Shown: in pieces, positions 49,755 to 58,542 of the stretch
Position numbering within the stretch: position 1 is the first letter of the stretch
Layout: the number at the start of each line of letters is the position of its first letter
Origin: UBA1723 sp045629285
GTDB lineage: Bacteria; Bacteroidota; Bacteroidia; Bacteroidales; Paludibacteraceae
NCBI GenBank assembly: GCA_045629285.1
Contig: JAZQQY010000052.1
Location: 1-64,000, forward strand
DNA length: 64,000 bases
Reading direction: 5' to 3'
The notes under the pieces: model-generated
What the model saw: only the letters and a program-made list of their open reading frames with translations
Told to the model about the DNA's origin: nothing
Database searches by the model: none
Position numbers and translations under genes: made by a program

Positions 49755-50963
49755 TTAGTCGTCAAGCAATGCTTTGATGAATTCATCGCCGACTAATGTG
49801 CCGTAAGCACCGTCTGCACATGAGAATTCGTCGTATTTCTTCACATTGTCACCGTCGACTCCTGGTTTGTAGATCAAGAATGGGATTGGTGCTGAAATGT
49901 GTGTCTTGATTCGACATGGAGTAGGGTGGTCTGGAAGGATGGCGATTGCAACCGGCTCGTTCCAGTTCTTAACTTCCTCGTAGATTGGCTTTACGATTCT
50001 GTTCTCAAGATACTCGACAGTCTTCAACTTCAAGTCGACATTGCCTTCATGTCCTGCTTCGTCGCTTGCCTCGATGTGAAGATAAACGAAATCTGATTTC
50101 TTCAAAGCGTCGATTGTGGCTTGTGCCTTACCTTCGTAGTTGGTGTCGAACAATCCTGTCGCACCTTCAACCTCGATGATGTCAAGACCTGCGTATTTGC
50201 CGATTCCACGTATCAAGTCGACGGCTGAGATCACAGCTCCACTCTTGACTCCGTACTCCTCTTTCAAGGTTTTCATCTGTGGCTTGTAACCTGCCGACCA
50301 TGGCCAGATGCTGTTGGCTGGATCTTTACCTGCTGCGACGCGGGCTTTGTTGATCGGATGCTCAGAAAGGATCTCCTGCGACTTGATGATCAACTCATTA
50401 AGCAAGTCGGCTGTCTTCTGTGCTTCTGGTACCTCTGCCTTTACAAGCACATCTTTGTATGGTGTGCCTGGCACGTCGTGAGGAGGTGTGCACTTCACTC
50501 TCTTGTCGCCACCCTTGATTTTCAAAAGGTGACGGTATGAGATTCCTGGGAAGAAACGAGTGATCTCGTCGCCAAGTTTCTCATTTAGATAATCGATAAG
50601 CACGTATGCCTCTTCGTCGGAGATATGACCTGCTGAGTGGTTTTTGATGATACCGTTCTCAATACAGATGATATTGCAACGCATTGCCATCTCACCTGGC
50701 TCGATATCCACACCCATGCTGGCTGCTTCCAACGAACCTCGGCCTTCAAACACCTTGCGGACATCGTAACCCAACACTTCAAGGTTGGCGATCTCACTGC
50801 CTGGGTGGAATCCCTCTGGCACTGTCTCCAATAGACCACAGCGTCCTTTTGCTGCCAACATGTCTATAGTAGGGATGTTGGCTGCCTCAAGTATTGTTTT
50901 GTTTCCCAACGACGGAATACGCTCGTCCGCCATTCCGTCGCCAAGGATAATCAAATGCTTCAT
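49755..50963 (-). CDS. Cofactor-independent phosphoglycerate-mutase-like protein, proposed homoserine kinase
   Basis: A 402-residue member of the alkaline-phosphatase superfamily in the ApgM group: metal-site Asp in ILGDGMAD, the nucleophile region HPGSEIANLEVLGYD, and the C-terminal ILPDHPTPC. The ATG at 50963 lies 14 bp after thrA. In many Bacteroidota this gene occupies the place of thrB, and the subgroup has been proposed to be the homoserine kinase; no thrB is in the window. So phosphoglycerate mutase chemistry is the family default and homoserine phosphorylation the context-based call. Confidence 0.85.
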   Translation of the reverse strand: MKHLIILGDGMADERIPSLGNKTILEAANIPTIDMLAAKGRCGLLETVPEGFHPGSEIANLEVLGYDVRKVFEGRGSLEAASMGVDIEPGEMAMRCNIICIENGIIKNHSAGHISDEEAYVLIDYLNEKLGDEITRFFPGISYRHLLKIKGGDKRVKCTPPHDVPGTPYKDVLVKAEVPEAQKTADLLNELIIKSQEILSEHPINKARVAAGKDPANSIWPWSAGYKPQMKTLKEEYGVKSGAVISAVDLIRGIGKYAGLDIIEVEGATGLFDTNYEGKAQATIDALKKSDFVYLHIEASDEAGHEGNVDLKLKTVEYLENRIVKPIYEEVKNWNEPVAIAILPDHPTPCRIKTHISAPIPFLIYKPGVDGDNVKKYDEFSCADGAYGTLVGDEFIKALLDD

Positions 50964-50976
50964 AATCGTAGAATCA

Positions 50977-53382
50977 TTATCGGATGTTTGCGATGCTGAT
51001 GATGTCGGCGAATACACCGGCAGCAGTTACAGCAGCACCTGCACCATAACCACGGATCATCATTGGATCCTTGTATCTTGCAGTGTTGATGATGATCAAG
51101 TTGTTGCTACCCTCAAGATCGTAGAATGGGTGGCGTGAGTCTACAGCCTGTAGACCTACCTTACACTTGCCCTCGTCAAGAGTTGCAACGAATCTCCAAC
51201 GCTTGCCCTCTGCAGCGATAACCTTTCTCTTCTCCTCGAACTCAGCGTCGAATTTCTCAACCTTGCCCCAGAAGTCGTCAAGTGTGCCCTCGAAGAAGTC
51301 GTTAGGGATGAATAGGTTCTTCTCCACGTCGTCCTGGCTTACCTTCAAACCGCTCTCACGTGCAAGGATAACCAACTTTCTGATTACGTCCTTACCGCTC
51401 AAGTCGATACGTGGATCTGGCTCAGCAAATCTTGCCTCCATAGCCATCTTGATTGCCTTGCTCAACGGAATCTCCTCGCTGATAGTATTGAAGATGAAGT
51501 TCAATGTTCCTGAAAGAACAGCCTCAAGTTTCACGATTCTATCGCCAGAGTAGATCAAATCACCGATTGTGTTGATGATTGGAAGACCTGCGCCTACGTT
51601 AGTCTCGAACAAATATTTGATACCTCTCTTACGAGCAGTATTCTTCAAGTTGATGTAGTTGTCGTAGTCGCCTGAAGCAGCGATCTTGTTAGCACAAACG
51701 ACTGAGATGTTGTGCTGTAGCAAATCTGAGTACATTGCTGCGATTGCTGGAGCTGCTGTACAGTCGACGAATACGCAGTTGAATGCGTTAAGTTCGAACA
51801 ATGCCTTCTTCAACGACTCTGGTGTTGATTCCTTACCTTCTGTCTTCAAAAGTTCGTTGTACTTAGTCAAGTCGACACCGTTGCGATCCAAGATGAACTT
51901 AGAAACGTCGGCAACACCCATCACGTTAAGCTTAACACCGTTCTGGTTCATGATAAGCTCCTTCTGTGAGTGAAGCTGCTCAAGCAAGCTGCCTCCTACT
52001 GTACCTGTACCAACTACGAAGATGTTCAACTCCTGATACTCAGTCAAGAAGAACGACTCGTGAATTGCGTTCAATGCCTTCTTGATGTTCTTCTTCTCAA
52101 GTACACAAGTGATGCTAGTCTCAGATGAACCCTGGTTCATAGCAACAATGTTGATGTTGTTTCTGCCAAGAGCATTGAATAGCTTGCCTGCTGTACCAGT
52201 TGCGTTCTTCATGTTCTCACCTACGATGACAACTGAAGCAAGATCACGCATTGTCTGAACCTTGCAAGCGTTCATGTTTGTTAGGCTCTGGCTCAACGAG
52301 TTGAAGTAACTTTCGTATTCCACTGGAACGCAAACTGAGAAAGAACCTCCAGCTGCAGAAAGAGAGAATACTGTATATGGCACGTGGTCGCTCTCAAGCA
52401 CCATGGCTGCCTCAGAGACCATACGTGGTAGATAATCTGATGGAAGACCAGAGAATGTGAACATTACACAGTCGTCCTGGCTTGCGATACCCTTGATGAC
52501 CTTATCCTCAGGATTAGGTGTAGAAGAGATCAATGTTGTGTTTCCATTGCAGATGTTCTTCATTGATAGAGGAATGTTAGCCTCTGCAAGTGGAGTAAGA
52601 GCGTCAGAGAACAATGTTCCGACACCGTTTATAGAAAGCTCTCTTGCCTCCTCGTAACTCATGTGCTCGATTAGGTAAGCCGACGAAATCTTCTTTGGAT
52701 CAGCACTCATGAACTCGTCTGTTGGCTTCCAAACCTGCATTTCCTGTGCTCCCAAAACCTTAGCGATGTAAGCAGCAGTTAGGTCGGAAGAACCACGGCC
52801 AAGAGTTGCGATCTCGTCGTCGTTTGTCCCTGCAATGAATCCCTGGCAAACTACAGCTCCCTTGATCTTAGAGAATGCTGCCTTGATATTCTCTGTTGTG
52901 CTCTCCTCGTCGATAGAGTAACCGCACTCAGAGTCGCCCTCAGCAATGATGAAGCGAGTTGAATCAAGAACTCTTGCTCCGATCATCTCGCTGACGATTA
53001 CAGATACAAGACGCTCTCCGTATGATAGGAATGTAGCTAGGATATTGTCTGTCCAGTCACGGAAAATGGTTAGGGCCTGCAACATGCTATCCATCTCTGC
53101 GTAAAGACGGTTTAGTTCGCTAAGAGCAGCCGACTGGCTGTCTGCAGGCACAACCTGACGTGCCAACTCGGTGTGACGGGTCTTCAAATCCTCATATCTG
53201 CTGATTATCGACTTTGAGTCGCCAGTAGACGCCTCTTCAACGATCTCTTCAAGGAGGTCAGTCACTCCGTCCATAGCTGAAACAACCACGATTGGGTTCT
53301 TTTCTGCCTCAACTATGCTCTTCACCTTCTTTAAATGTTCAGCGGAACCTACGATTGCGCCGCCAAATTTTAGCACTTTCAT
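50977..53382 (-). CDS. thrA: Bifunctional aspartokinase/homoserine dehydrogenase with a degenerate kinase half
   Basis: The 801-residue protein has an N-terminal aspartokinase-like domain (1-285), two ACT domains (about 310-450) and a homoserine dehydrogenase (about 460-801) with the Rossmann motif VVGTGTVGGSL and the catalytic region LEAVLSGTLNFIFNT. The dehydrogenase looks intact. In the kinase half, KFGGTS reads KFGGAI, GRGGSD reads GRGSSD, TDVDG reads KPTDE and the FGAKVxxP stretch reads NGVGTLFS. This argues that aspartate phosphorylation is lost or weak and that a separate LysC supplies it. The neighbours complete threonine synthesis. Confidence 0.9.
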   Translation of the reverse strand: MKVLKFGGAIVGSAEHLKKVKSIVEAEKNPIVVVSAMDGVTDLLEEIVEEASTGDSKSIISRYEDLKTRHTELARQVVPADSQSAALSELNRLYAEMDSMLQALTIFRDWTDNILATFLSYGERLVSVIVSEMIGARVLDSTRFIIAEGDSECGYSIDEESTTENIKAAFSKIKGAVVCQGFIAGTNDDEIATLGRGSSDLTAAYIAKVLGAQEMQVWKPTDEFMSADPKKISSAYLIEHMSYEEARELSINGVGTLFSDALTPLAEANIPLSMKNICNGNTTLISSTPNPEDKVIKGIASQDDCVMFTFSGLPSDYLPRMVSEAAMVLESDHVPYTVFSLSAAGGSFSVCVPVEYESYFNSLSQSLTNMNACKVQTMRDLASVVIVGENMKNATGTAGKLFNALGRNNINIVAMNQGSSETSITCVLEKKNIKKALNAIHESFFLTEYQELNIFVVGTGTVGGSLLEQLHSQKELIMNQNGVKLNVMGVADVSKFILDRNGVDLTKYNELLKTEGKESTPESLKKALFELNAFNCVFVDCTAAPAIAAMYSDLLQHNISVVCANKIAASGDYDNYINLKNTARKRGIKYLFETNVGAGLPIINTIGDLIYSGDRIVKLEAVLSGTLNFIFNTISEEIPLSKAIKMAMEARFAEPDPRIDLSGKDVIRKLVILARESGLKVSQDDVEKNLFIPNDFFEGTLDDFWGKVEKFDAEFEEKRKVIAAEGKRWRFVATLDEGKCKVGLQAVDSRHPFYDLEGSNNLIIINTARYKDPMMIRGYGAGAAVTAAGVFADIISIANIR

Positions 53383-53706
53383 ATATGTATTGTAAAATTA
53401 CGATTACAAATTTATATTCTTTATCAAGGTGCAAAGATACAAAAGATTTTAGAAGGATATGGCATTTTCTTGGATTTCTTGGTAATAATGCCTAATGTAT
53501 GGTATGCGATAAATTGTGAATTAAAAGTTAAGAGTTAAGAATCAACGGCTTTGAATTGTCAGATGTAGTGGAGAATGGAATTGAAAGAATATTAGAAAAA
53601 GTTGATAATTTCTGTTTTTTTCACACAAATAGGTGCAGAAATGAGAGAAATTTAAGTAAGAGAAAATAAATTTTATATCTTTGTCGCAAATAAAAAACTT
53701 GTGAGT
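53383..53706. other. 324 bp intergenic region between thrA and the T9SS gene
   Basis: Holds a -7 box for thrA (TATCTTTG, 53432-53439, minus strand, no clear upstream box) and the promoter of the rightward gene (53651-53683). The rest is AT-rich without a frame or hairpin of note; no threonine-rich leader peptide was found. Confidence 0.6.
53651..53683 (+). promoter_or_regulatory. Promoter of the T9SS-sorted protein
   Basis: TTTA (one mismatch) at 53651-53654, 21 bp, TATCTTTG at 53676-53683. Confidence 0.6.
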
Positions 53707-54165
53707 ATGAAGAAATTACTTTTTTCAGCTTTGATGGTATGCTCATCTTGCTTTTCAACATTTGCTGTTGAAGGAATTGTTGGTATTAAAGCTGACAAAT
53801 CTCAGGAGACATTCGCATTGTCTGATGTTATGAGTATTAAGGTTAAGACGGGAAACGATGTTTCTATGTCAGTTAATAAGAACGACGGAACATCTGTAGA
53901 TGGATTCCAGACTATCGTTTTCAACGCTGATTTGTCAAGTGTCAATGATAAGTCGGCTACTCCAGCGATTCAGGTTTATCCAAACCCAGTAGAGAACATT
54001 ATCTACGTATCTGGTTTGGAGAAGGACGCTAGCATCAAGGTTATCGATACTGACGGTAAAACAGTTAAGTTCGTGACTGGTCAGCAGATCGAGGTTTCTG
54101 ATCTAGCTCAGGGTATGTACCTTTTGAGCGTAGACGGAAGAATGGTTAAGTTCATCAAGAAGTAA
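53707..54165 (+). CDS. Small secreted protein with a T9SS type A sorting domain
   Basis: A 152-residue protein: signal peptide (ending STFA), a 60-residue domain of beta pattern (GIVGIKADKSQETFALSDVMSIKVKTG), and a C-terminal type A sorting domain (VYPNPVENIIYVSGL...GMYLLSVDGRMVKFIKK). The domain targets cargo for type IX secretion to the cell surface. The mature part is very small for T9SS cargo. The N-terminal strand pattern resembles the start of the FISUMP proteins at 58.5-60.7 kb. ATG at 53707 is used instead of the GTG two codons upstream. Confidence 0.8.
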   Translation: MKKLLFSALMVCSSCFSTFAVEGIVGIKADKSQETFALSDVMSIKVKTGNDVSMSVNKNDGTSVDGFQTIVFNADLSSVNDKSATPAIQVYPNPVENIIYVSGLEKDASIKVIDTDGKTVKFVTGQQIEVSDLAQGMYLLSVDGRMVKFIKK

Positions 54166-54182
54166 AAACATTATTTTGAAAT

Positions 54183-54220
54183 AACAATGGGGTTGTCTGA
54201 TTTCAGACAACCCCATTGTT
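54183..54220 (+). terminator. Strong terminator of the T9SS gene
   Basis: An 18 bp perfect stem from AACAATGGGGTTGTCTGA and its complement around a TT loop, followed by TTGGG; starts 18 bp after the stop. Confidence 0.8.
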
Positions 54221-54412
54221 TTGGGAAAATATCAGAGTATTTCTCTTTTACGATTTTAGATTAATTGCCGTTTATATCAAGCAAATAGATGACTTTTGCT
54301 ATAGTAGGCGACAAAATCCGAAGTGTATTGTTCAACTCTGATTGGAGCATGCTTCTCCATACTCCATCAGCCGAATTGTATTTATGCTGTCGTAAGTCGA
54401 CAATATAATCTC

Positions 54413-55201
54413 TTATCGAGTAATTCTCTTCTTGTCTGGATTTCGCTTGAACTTATCCCAGAATGCATTTTCTTTCGGTTTTTTTGTAGTGAAATTTTCA
54501 CGTACTTCAATGGCCTCTTCTTCCGCCATCTTTTTGTCCAATCCTAAAATCTCGGCATAGCATCTCACAATTTGCAAATAAATCTCTTTTTTGCTGAATT
54601 TGCAGATGTTTTCAAATCTTTCACGGATGGATAAATCTCTGTCTGTGAACTCTATCGTGTTGTTGTCTACCAATGTGAAGTGGTAGTTTGTGTCGGCATC
54701 TTGAGAGTAAAGGATGTTGCCCTCTTTCAAATTGTGGTGTAGAATACCTTTGGTGTGAAGACTTATCAAAAATCTTGCAAGAGATGATGCAAGATGGTCG
54801 TCGATTGGTCTGTCGAATTGGAACAAAGGCTCAAGGCTTTTTGCATTCGTTTTTTCACAAGCAAAATAGCAATAATCCATTAAGCCGATCTTTGTCTGCT
54901 TTACGAATGCAATGGGATTAGGTGTGTCAATTCCCAACGCTTGTAGCTTGATGGCGTTGTAGTAGGCTTTTTCTGCCTGACAAGTTTTGAAAAGAGAGTA
55001 GACCAAACGTTGGATTTTGACGTTTTTCTGGTATCTCTTGACTACAATTTCTCTGCCCAACTCTGTGATGGCAAAACTTCTTACTGCATTGTTGTCAACA
55101 TGTAATGTCCTGCCTTTCTTACGGTAACGAGTATCCAGATTCTCTAAAAATGTGGCAAGATCCTTATAGTTTTTATATTCGTCGTTGATTACTACCTTCA
55201 T
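54413..55201 (-). CDS. LPS-kinase-like protein with Asp-to-Asn change in the catalytic loop
   Basis: A 262-residue member of the lipopolysaccharide kinase (WaaP/Kdo kinase-like) group of the protein-kinase fold. The ATP Lys is in IVVKRY, and the metal Asp in LVDNNTIEF. In the catalytic loop His155-x-Asn157-x4-Asn162 (HHNLKEGN) replaces H-x-D-x4-N, so the catalytic Asp is missing. It is a tandem paralogue of the gene at 55234 and 32 bp downstream of it. It may be a pseudokinase partner, or have altered activity. Either may modify lipid A core phosphorylation. Confidence 0.8.
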   Translation of the reverse strand: MKVVINDEYKNYKDLATFLENLDTRYRKKGRTLHVDNNAVRSFAITELGREIVVKRYQKNVKIQRLVYSLFKTCQAEKAYYNAIKLQALGIDTPNPIAFVKQTKIGLMDYCYFACEKTNAKSLEPLFQFDRPIDDHLASSLARFLISLHTKGILHHNLKEGNILYSQDADTNYHFTLVDNNTIEFTDRDLSIRERFENICKFSKKEIYLQIVRCYAEILGLDKKMAEEEAIEVRENFTTKKPKENAFWDKFKRNPDKKRITR

Positions 55202-55233
55202 TTGTTTTCTGTTTAATGTAAATAATCAAAATC

Positions 55234-56007
55234 TTATTTTGTTTTGTTTTTCTTGAACTTTGCCCAGAAAGCTCTTCTTCTTATTCTTGCTTCAAAGAAT
55301 TCTTTACGTACGTCAAGAGCTACTTTTTTAGCGTATTCTGCGTCTATGCCTATTATTCCTGCATAGCACTCTACCACCTGCAAATAGATGAGCTCGCTGC
55401 TGAATTTGCAGAAATTGCCCATTCTTTCACGAATTGATAACTCTTTGTCTTTGAATTCCATTCTGTTGTTGTCGATCAAAGAGAAATGGTAGTTCGTGTC
55501 CGCATCTTGATAATAGAGAATGTTTCCTCCATTCAGGTCGTTATGGATAATTCCTTTTGAATGAAGCTCGACAAAGAATTTTGCCAATGCTGTCGCAAGA
55601 TGATTGTCAAGTGGCTTGTCAAGCAGAATCAAAGGCTCCAGACTCACGTTTGCCGACTTCTCGCATGCAAAATAACAATACTCCATCAGACCGTTTTTCT
55701 TGCCTTCCGCGTATGCGATCGGGGTGGGGGTGTCGATTCCCTTCTCAAGGAGTTTATTTCCGTTCAAATATGCTCTCTCAGCCTTGCACTTCCTAAAGAA
55801 AGTGTAGACGACGCGTTGTATCGCGATTGGTTTCTTGTATCTCTTGACGACAATTTCTCTTCCAAGACCTGGAATCTCAAAACTTTTTATCGCATTTCTG
55901 TCAAGATGGATAGCTTTACCTTCCTGATTGAAGCGAGTGTCTAAGTTTTCCAAGAAAGATACAAGTTCCTTGCAGTCTTTATATACGTCGTTGATTACTA
56001 CTTTCAT
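55234..56007 (-). CDS. LPS-kinase-like protein, catalytic loop intact
   Basis: A 257-residue paralogue of the gene downstream, sharing most of its length. The loop HNDLNGGN (His155, Asp157, Asn162) and LIDNNRMEF are intact, as is the ATP Lys in IVVKRYKKP. This should be the active kinase; the substrate is probably a heptose or Kdo sugar of the LPS core, by family only. First gene of the pair. Confidence 0.85.
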   Translation of the reverse strand: MKVVINDVYKDCKELVSFLENLDTRFNQEGKAIHLDRNAIKSFEIPGLGREIVVKRYKKPIAIQRVVYTFFRKCKAERAYLNGNKLLEKGIDTPTPIAYAEGKKNGLMEYCYFACEKSANVSLEPLILLDKPLDNHLATALAKFFVELHSKGIIHNDLNGGNILYYQDADTNYHFSLIDNNRMEFKDKELSIRERMGNFCKFSSELIYLQVVECYAGIIGIDAEYAKKVALDVRKEFFEARIRRRAFWAKFKKNKTK

Positions 56008-56078
56008 TTAATGGCATGATAAGATATGGCAAAAATAATATTCTTTTCCGACTCCACCATAACTTAAAGTCAAGAACA

Positions 56079-57005
56079 TTATTTTTTACCCTTGTTGATG
56101 ATGAAGATTCCCAATGTCGCCAAAGCTCCTGCATAGACATATTTCCAATAGAATGGCTCATCCAAGCATAGGCACGACGTGATGGCCCCTACCACCGGAA
56201 TCAAAGAGTTATAGATGGCGACTTTTCCGACGGGATTCAGACTAAGCAGTTTATTATAAAGTGCGAAAGCGCTTGTGGAGATGCCAATCAACAGCAATAG
56301 AATGAAGAGTCCGTAAGGTGTGATGTTTGGAAGTGTGCCGCCACATATAAGTCCTGGAATTATAAGTCCCATTCCACCGATTGATAATCCGAGACCTGTT
56401 CCGACGAAGATGTCAAGACGTTTGCCCAGTCCACGTGTCATCAATGTCGCTACCGCACTACAAAGTGCATTCAGAATGATCATACCGTCGCCAAGCCATG
56501 TGAATTCACCTTGTGTCTTTCCTCCTAGGTTGAGCAAGAGAATACCAGCGAACCCAAACACACAACCAAGAATCTTGCTCATGTTCATCTTGTCGCTCTT
56601 GAAGAAGACGCAGGCAAGGATGACTACAGAGAAGGTGCTTAGCGAATTGAGTATAGCGGACCTTGCACCGTCGCAATGGGATAATCCGAAATAGAAGAAT
56701 GCGTAGTGAAGGGTAGTGTTGAATAGTGCAAAAATCAGAATATACCTCCAATCCGACTTTTGATTCACCTTAATGGCGATTCCTTTACTACGGGCCAAAG
56801 CGAGGATGATGAGACCGGAAAGAAAGAAACGGATGCCTGCGAAAAGCATTTTGCTTCCCGTCATATCCGGGGTGATCTGAAACTCCGCAAACCCCATCTT
56901 GATAAGAGGGTAGGCCCAACCCCATACAATGGCTGCGGTAAGGGCGAATATCGACACCCATAGCGGGCGCTGGAAAATACTGACTTTCTCTTGTTCTGAT
57001 GACAT
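56079..57005 (-). CDS. DMT-superfamily (EamA) transporter
   Basis: A 308-residue inner membrane protein with about ten membrane helices in two EamA repeats (TAAIVWGWAYPLIKMG and KVAIYNSLIPVVGAITSCLCLDEP). Substrate unknown; family members export amino acids or small metabolites. It is not related to the thi operon copy beyond the family. It sits between the LPS-kinase pair and the aldolase operon, and looks like a single-gene unit. Confidence 0.9.
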   Translation of the reverse strand: MSSEQEKVSIFQRPLWVSIFALTAAIVWGWAYPLIKMGFAEFQITPDMTGSKMLFAGIRFFLSGLIILALARSKGIAIKVNQKSDWRYILIFALFNTTLHYAFFYFGLSHCDGARSAILNSLSTFSVVILACVFFKSDKMNMSKILGCVFGFAGILLLNLGGKTQGEFTWLGDGMIILNALCSAVATLMTRGLGKRLDIFVGTGLGLSIGGMGLIIPGLICGGTLPNITPYGLFILLLLIGISTSAFALYNKLLSLNPVGKVAIYNSLIPVVGAITSCLCLDEPFYWKYVYAGALATLGIFIINKGKK

Positions 57006-57074
57006 GGTTTATTTTTATTTTTAGATGCGTTTATCTCCGTAACTGTACTACCCTCTGACTCATAACAAAAAAGC

Positions 57075-57099
57075 CTATGGACTTCATTGAAATCCATAG
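57075..57099 (-). terminator. Terminator of the aldolase operon
   Basis: CTATGGA / TCCATAG with an inner TTCA/TGAA stem, followed by GGCTTTTTTG on the minus strand; it lies 34 bp after the aldolase stop. Confidence 0.75.
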
Positions 57100-57132
57100 A
57101 CTTATATATTTTTTTTGTCTCTGGTCGGAGAA

Positions 57133-58080
57133 TTAAACCTCCTTACCAGCCATTACAGACTCGTAGTATGCTACGTAGTCGTCCTTCTGGTCGCTGTCCA
57201 TCCAAGCCATTGCTGAACGTGGGTGGTCGTTCTGAGAACCAGTGATCATGTATGGCATGAAGTAACCCCAGTCGATCTCCTTCTGAAGTGGCTTAACATC
57301 CTCCTGGATAACGCGTAGGATTGGCTTCAACTTGTACTTAGGGTTCTTCAAGAAAGAAATCAAAAGCTCCATTGGGCAGTTGCCTGCACCACGACCGATA
57401 CCAAGCATTGTAGCGTCAAGCATATTAGCACCCTTGATGATACACTCGATAGTGTTAGCGAAAGCCAACTGCTGGTTGTTGTGTCCGTGGAATCCGATTG
57501 TCTTGCCAGGAAGAGCTGTTCTATACTTGTCCATCAATGTGTGGATATCCTCAGAATACAAGCTGCCGAAGCTATCTACCAAGTAGAATGTGCCAACTCT
57601 TGACTTTGCAACGTCTGCCAAAACCTCATCCAACTTACGGTCTGTAACCTTAGATACAGCCATTAGGTTGATTGTAGCCTCGTAACCCTTGTCGATTACG
57701 TGGTGTGCCAACTCGATTGCCTTGTCGATCTGGTAATCGTAACATGCTACACGGAACATGTCGATAACACTCTCCGACTTAGGACGGATATCATCAAACT
57801 TAACACGGCCTATGTCGGCCATTACAGATAGCTTTGTGTTTGTGTTGTTGTCGCCAACGATCTCACGAAGTTCGTCTTCTGCACAGAACTTCCAAGGACC
57901 GTAAACGTCGCGTGGAAACTGATCCTCGCTACTGATGTAGCCGATCTCCATATAGTCAACGCCTGCCTCAACACATGAGTTGTAGACGTGCTTAACGAAG
58001 TCCTTGCTGAACTGCCATTTATTCATCAATCCACCGTCGCGGATAGTGCAGTCTAATACTTTTAGTTCTTCTCTAAACAT
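57133..58080 (-). CDS. HMGL-like aldolase family protein
   Basis: A 315-residue TIM-barrel protein of the HMG-CoA lyase-like group. The substrate-metal motif is CTIRDGGLMN at 11-20 and the second metal site is GFHGHNNQQ near residue 200; GIGRGAGNCPMELL is also conserved. It resembles the DmpG/4-hydroxy-2-oxovalerate aldolase type but no acylating aldehyde dehydrogenase partner is present. It follows a chorismate-mutase-like gene by 14 bp, so the two likely act together; the pathway is unknown. Confidence 0.8.
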   Translation of the reverse strand: MFREELKVLDCTIRDGGLMNKWQFSKDFVKHVYNSCVEAGVDYMEIGYISSEDQFPRDVYGPWKFCAEDELREIVGDNNTNTKLSVMADIGRVKFDDIRPKSESVIDMFRVACYDYQIDKAIELAHHVIDKGYEATINLMAVSKVTDRKLDEVLADVAKSRVGTFYLVDSFGSLYSEDIHTLMDKYRTALPGKTIGFHGHNNQQLAFANTIECIIKGANMLDATMLGIGRGAGNCPMELLISFLKNPKYKLKPILRVIQEDVKPLQKEIDWGYFMPYMITGSQNDHPRSAMAWMDSDQKDDYVAYYESVMAGKEV

Positions 58081-58094
58081 ATTGTTATGTAATA

Positions 58095-58406
58095 TTATAA
58101 ATTCATGATTTTAGTCTCTTCGCTGATGAAGTACTGGATAAGGTTCTTGTACATATCCTCAATCACGTCTGGATTCAATCCTCTCTCTTCTGCCCACTGG
58201 CGACGCTTCTCAAGAACCGCTTTCTTTCTGTCTGCAGCATCGATACTTGCGGCAGTCTTCTCTTTGTATTTGACCACTTCCTTTACATATTCGAAACGTT
58301 CGCTTAGCAATGAGATGATAACATCGTCAATGTTGTCGATTTCATTACGAACATCGGTAATGTTTGTGCATTCCGAAGGCTTCTTATTTGTTACTTTAGG
58401 TACCAA
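58095..58406 (-). CDS. Chorismate mutase / isochorismate-pyruvate lyase-like (AroQ fold)
   Basis: A 103-residue helical protein. KPSECTNITDVRNEIDNIDDVIISLLSERFEYVKEVVKYK matches the PchB type that has K-x-x-E-C before the first helix. The frame has no ATG; the first usable start is TTG at 58406, directly before the domain, and the stop upstream rules out a longer form. Biochemically it could be a chorismate mutase or a lyase making salicylate. It starts the two-gene unit with the aldolase. Confidence 0.8.
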   Translation of the reverse strand: MVPKVTNKKPSECTNITDVRNEIDNIDDVIISLLSERFEYVKEVVKYKEKTAASIDAADRKKAVLEKRRQWAEERGLNPDVIEDMYKNLIQYFISEETKIMNL

Positions 58407-58488
58407 AGCTGTAAATTTTTATAGTTAATTACAAAATTTGGGCGAATTTACGAATTTTTTTGCTAATTCTTAAGTTTTTATGTCAATA

Positions 58489-58520
58489 AAAAAGACGGAA
58501 GTGAAATCTCCCGTCTTTTT
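58489..58520. terminator. Terminator between chorismate-mutase-like and FISUMP genes
   Basis: AAAAAGACGG / CCGTCTTTTT stem; it ends the FISUMP gene on the minus strand with a T run and is also T-rich on the plus strand. Confidence 0.75.
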
Positions 58521-58542
58521 AGGTTTTTGAAGCTTACGAAAT

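Noticed and set aside
53383..53706. Threonine attenuator leader peptide upstream of thrA
   Set aside because: No Thr/Ile-rich short frame or terminator/antiterminator pair was found.
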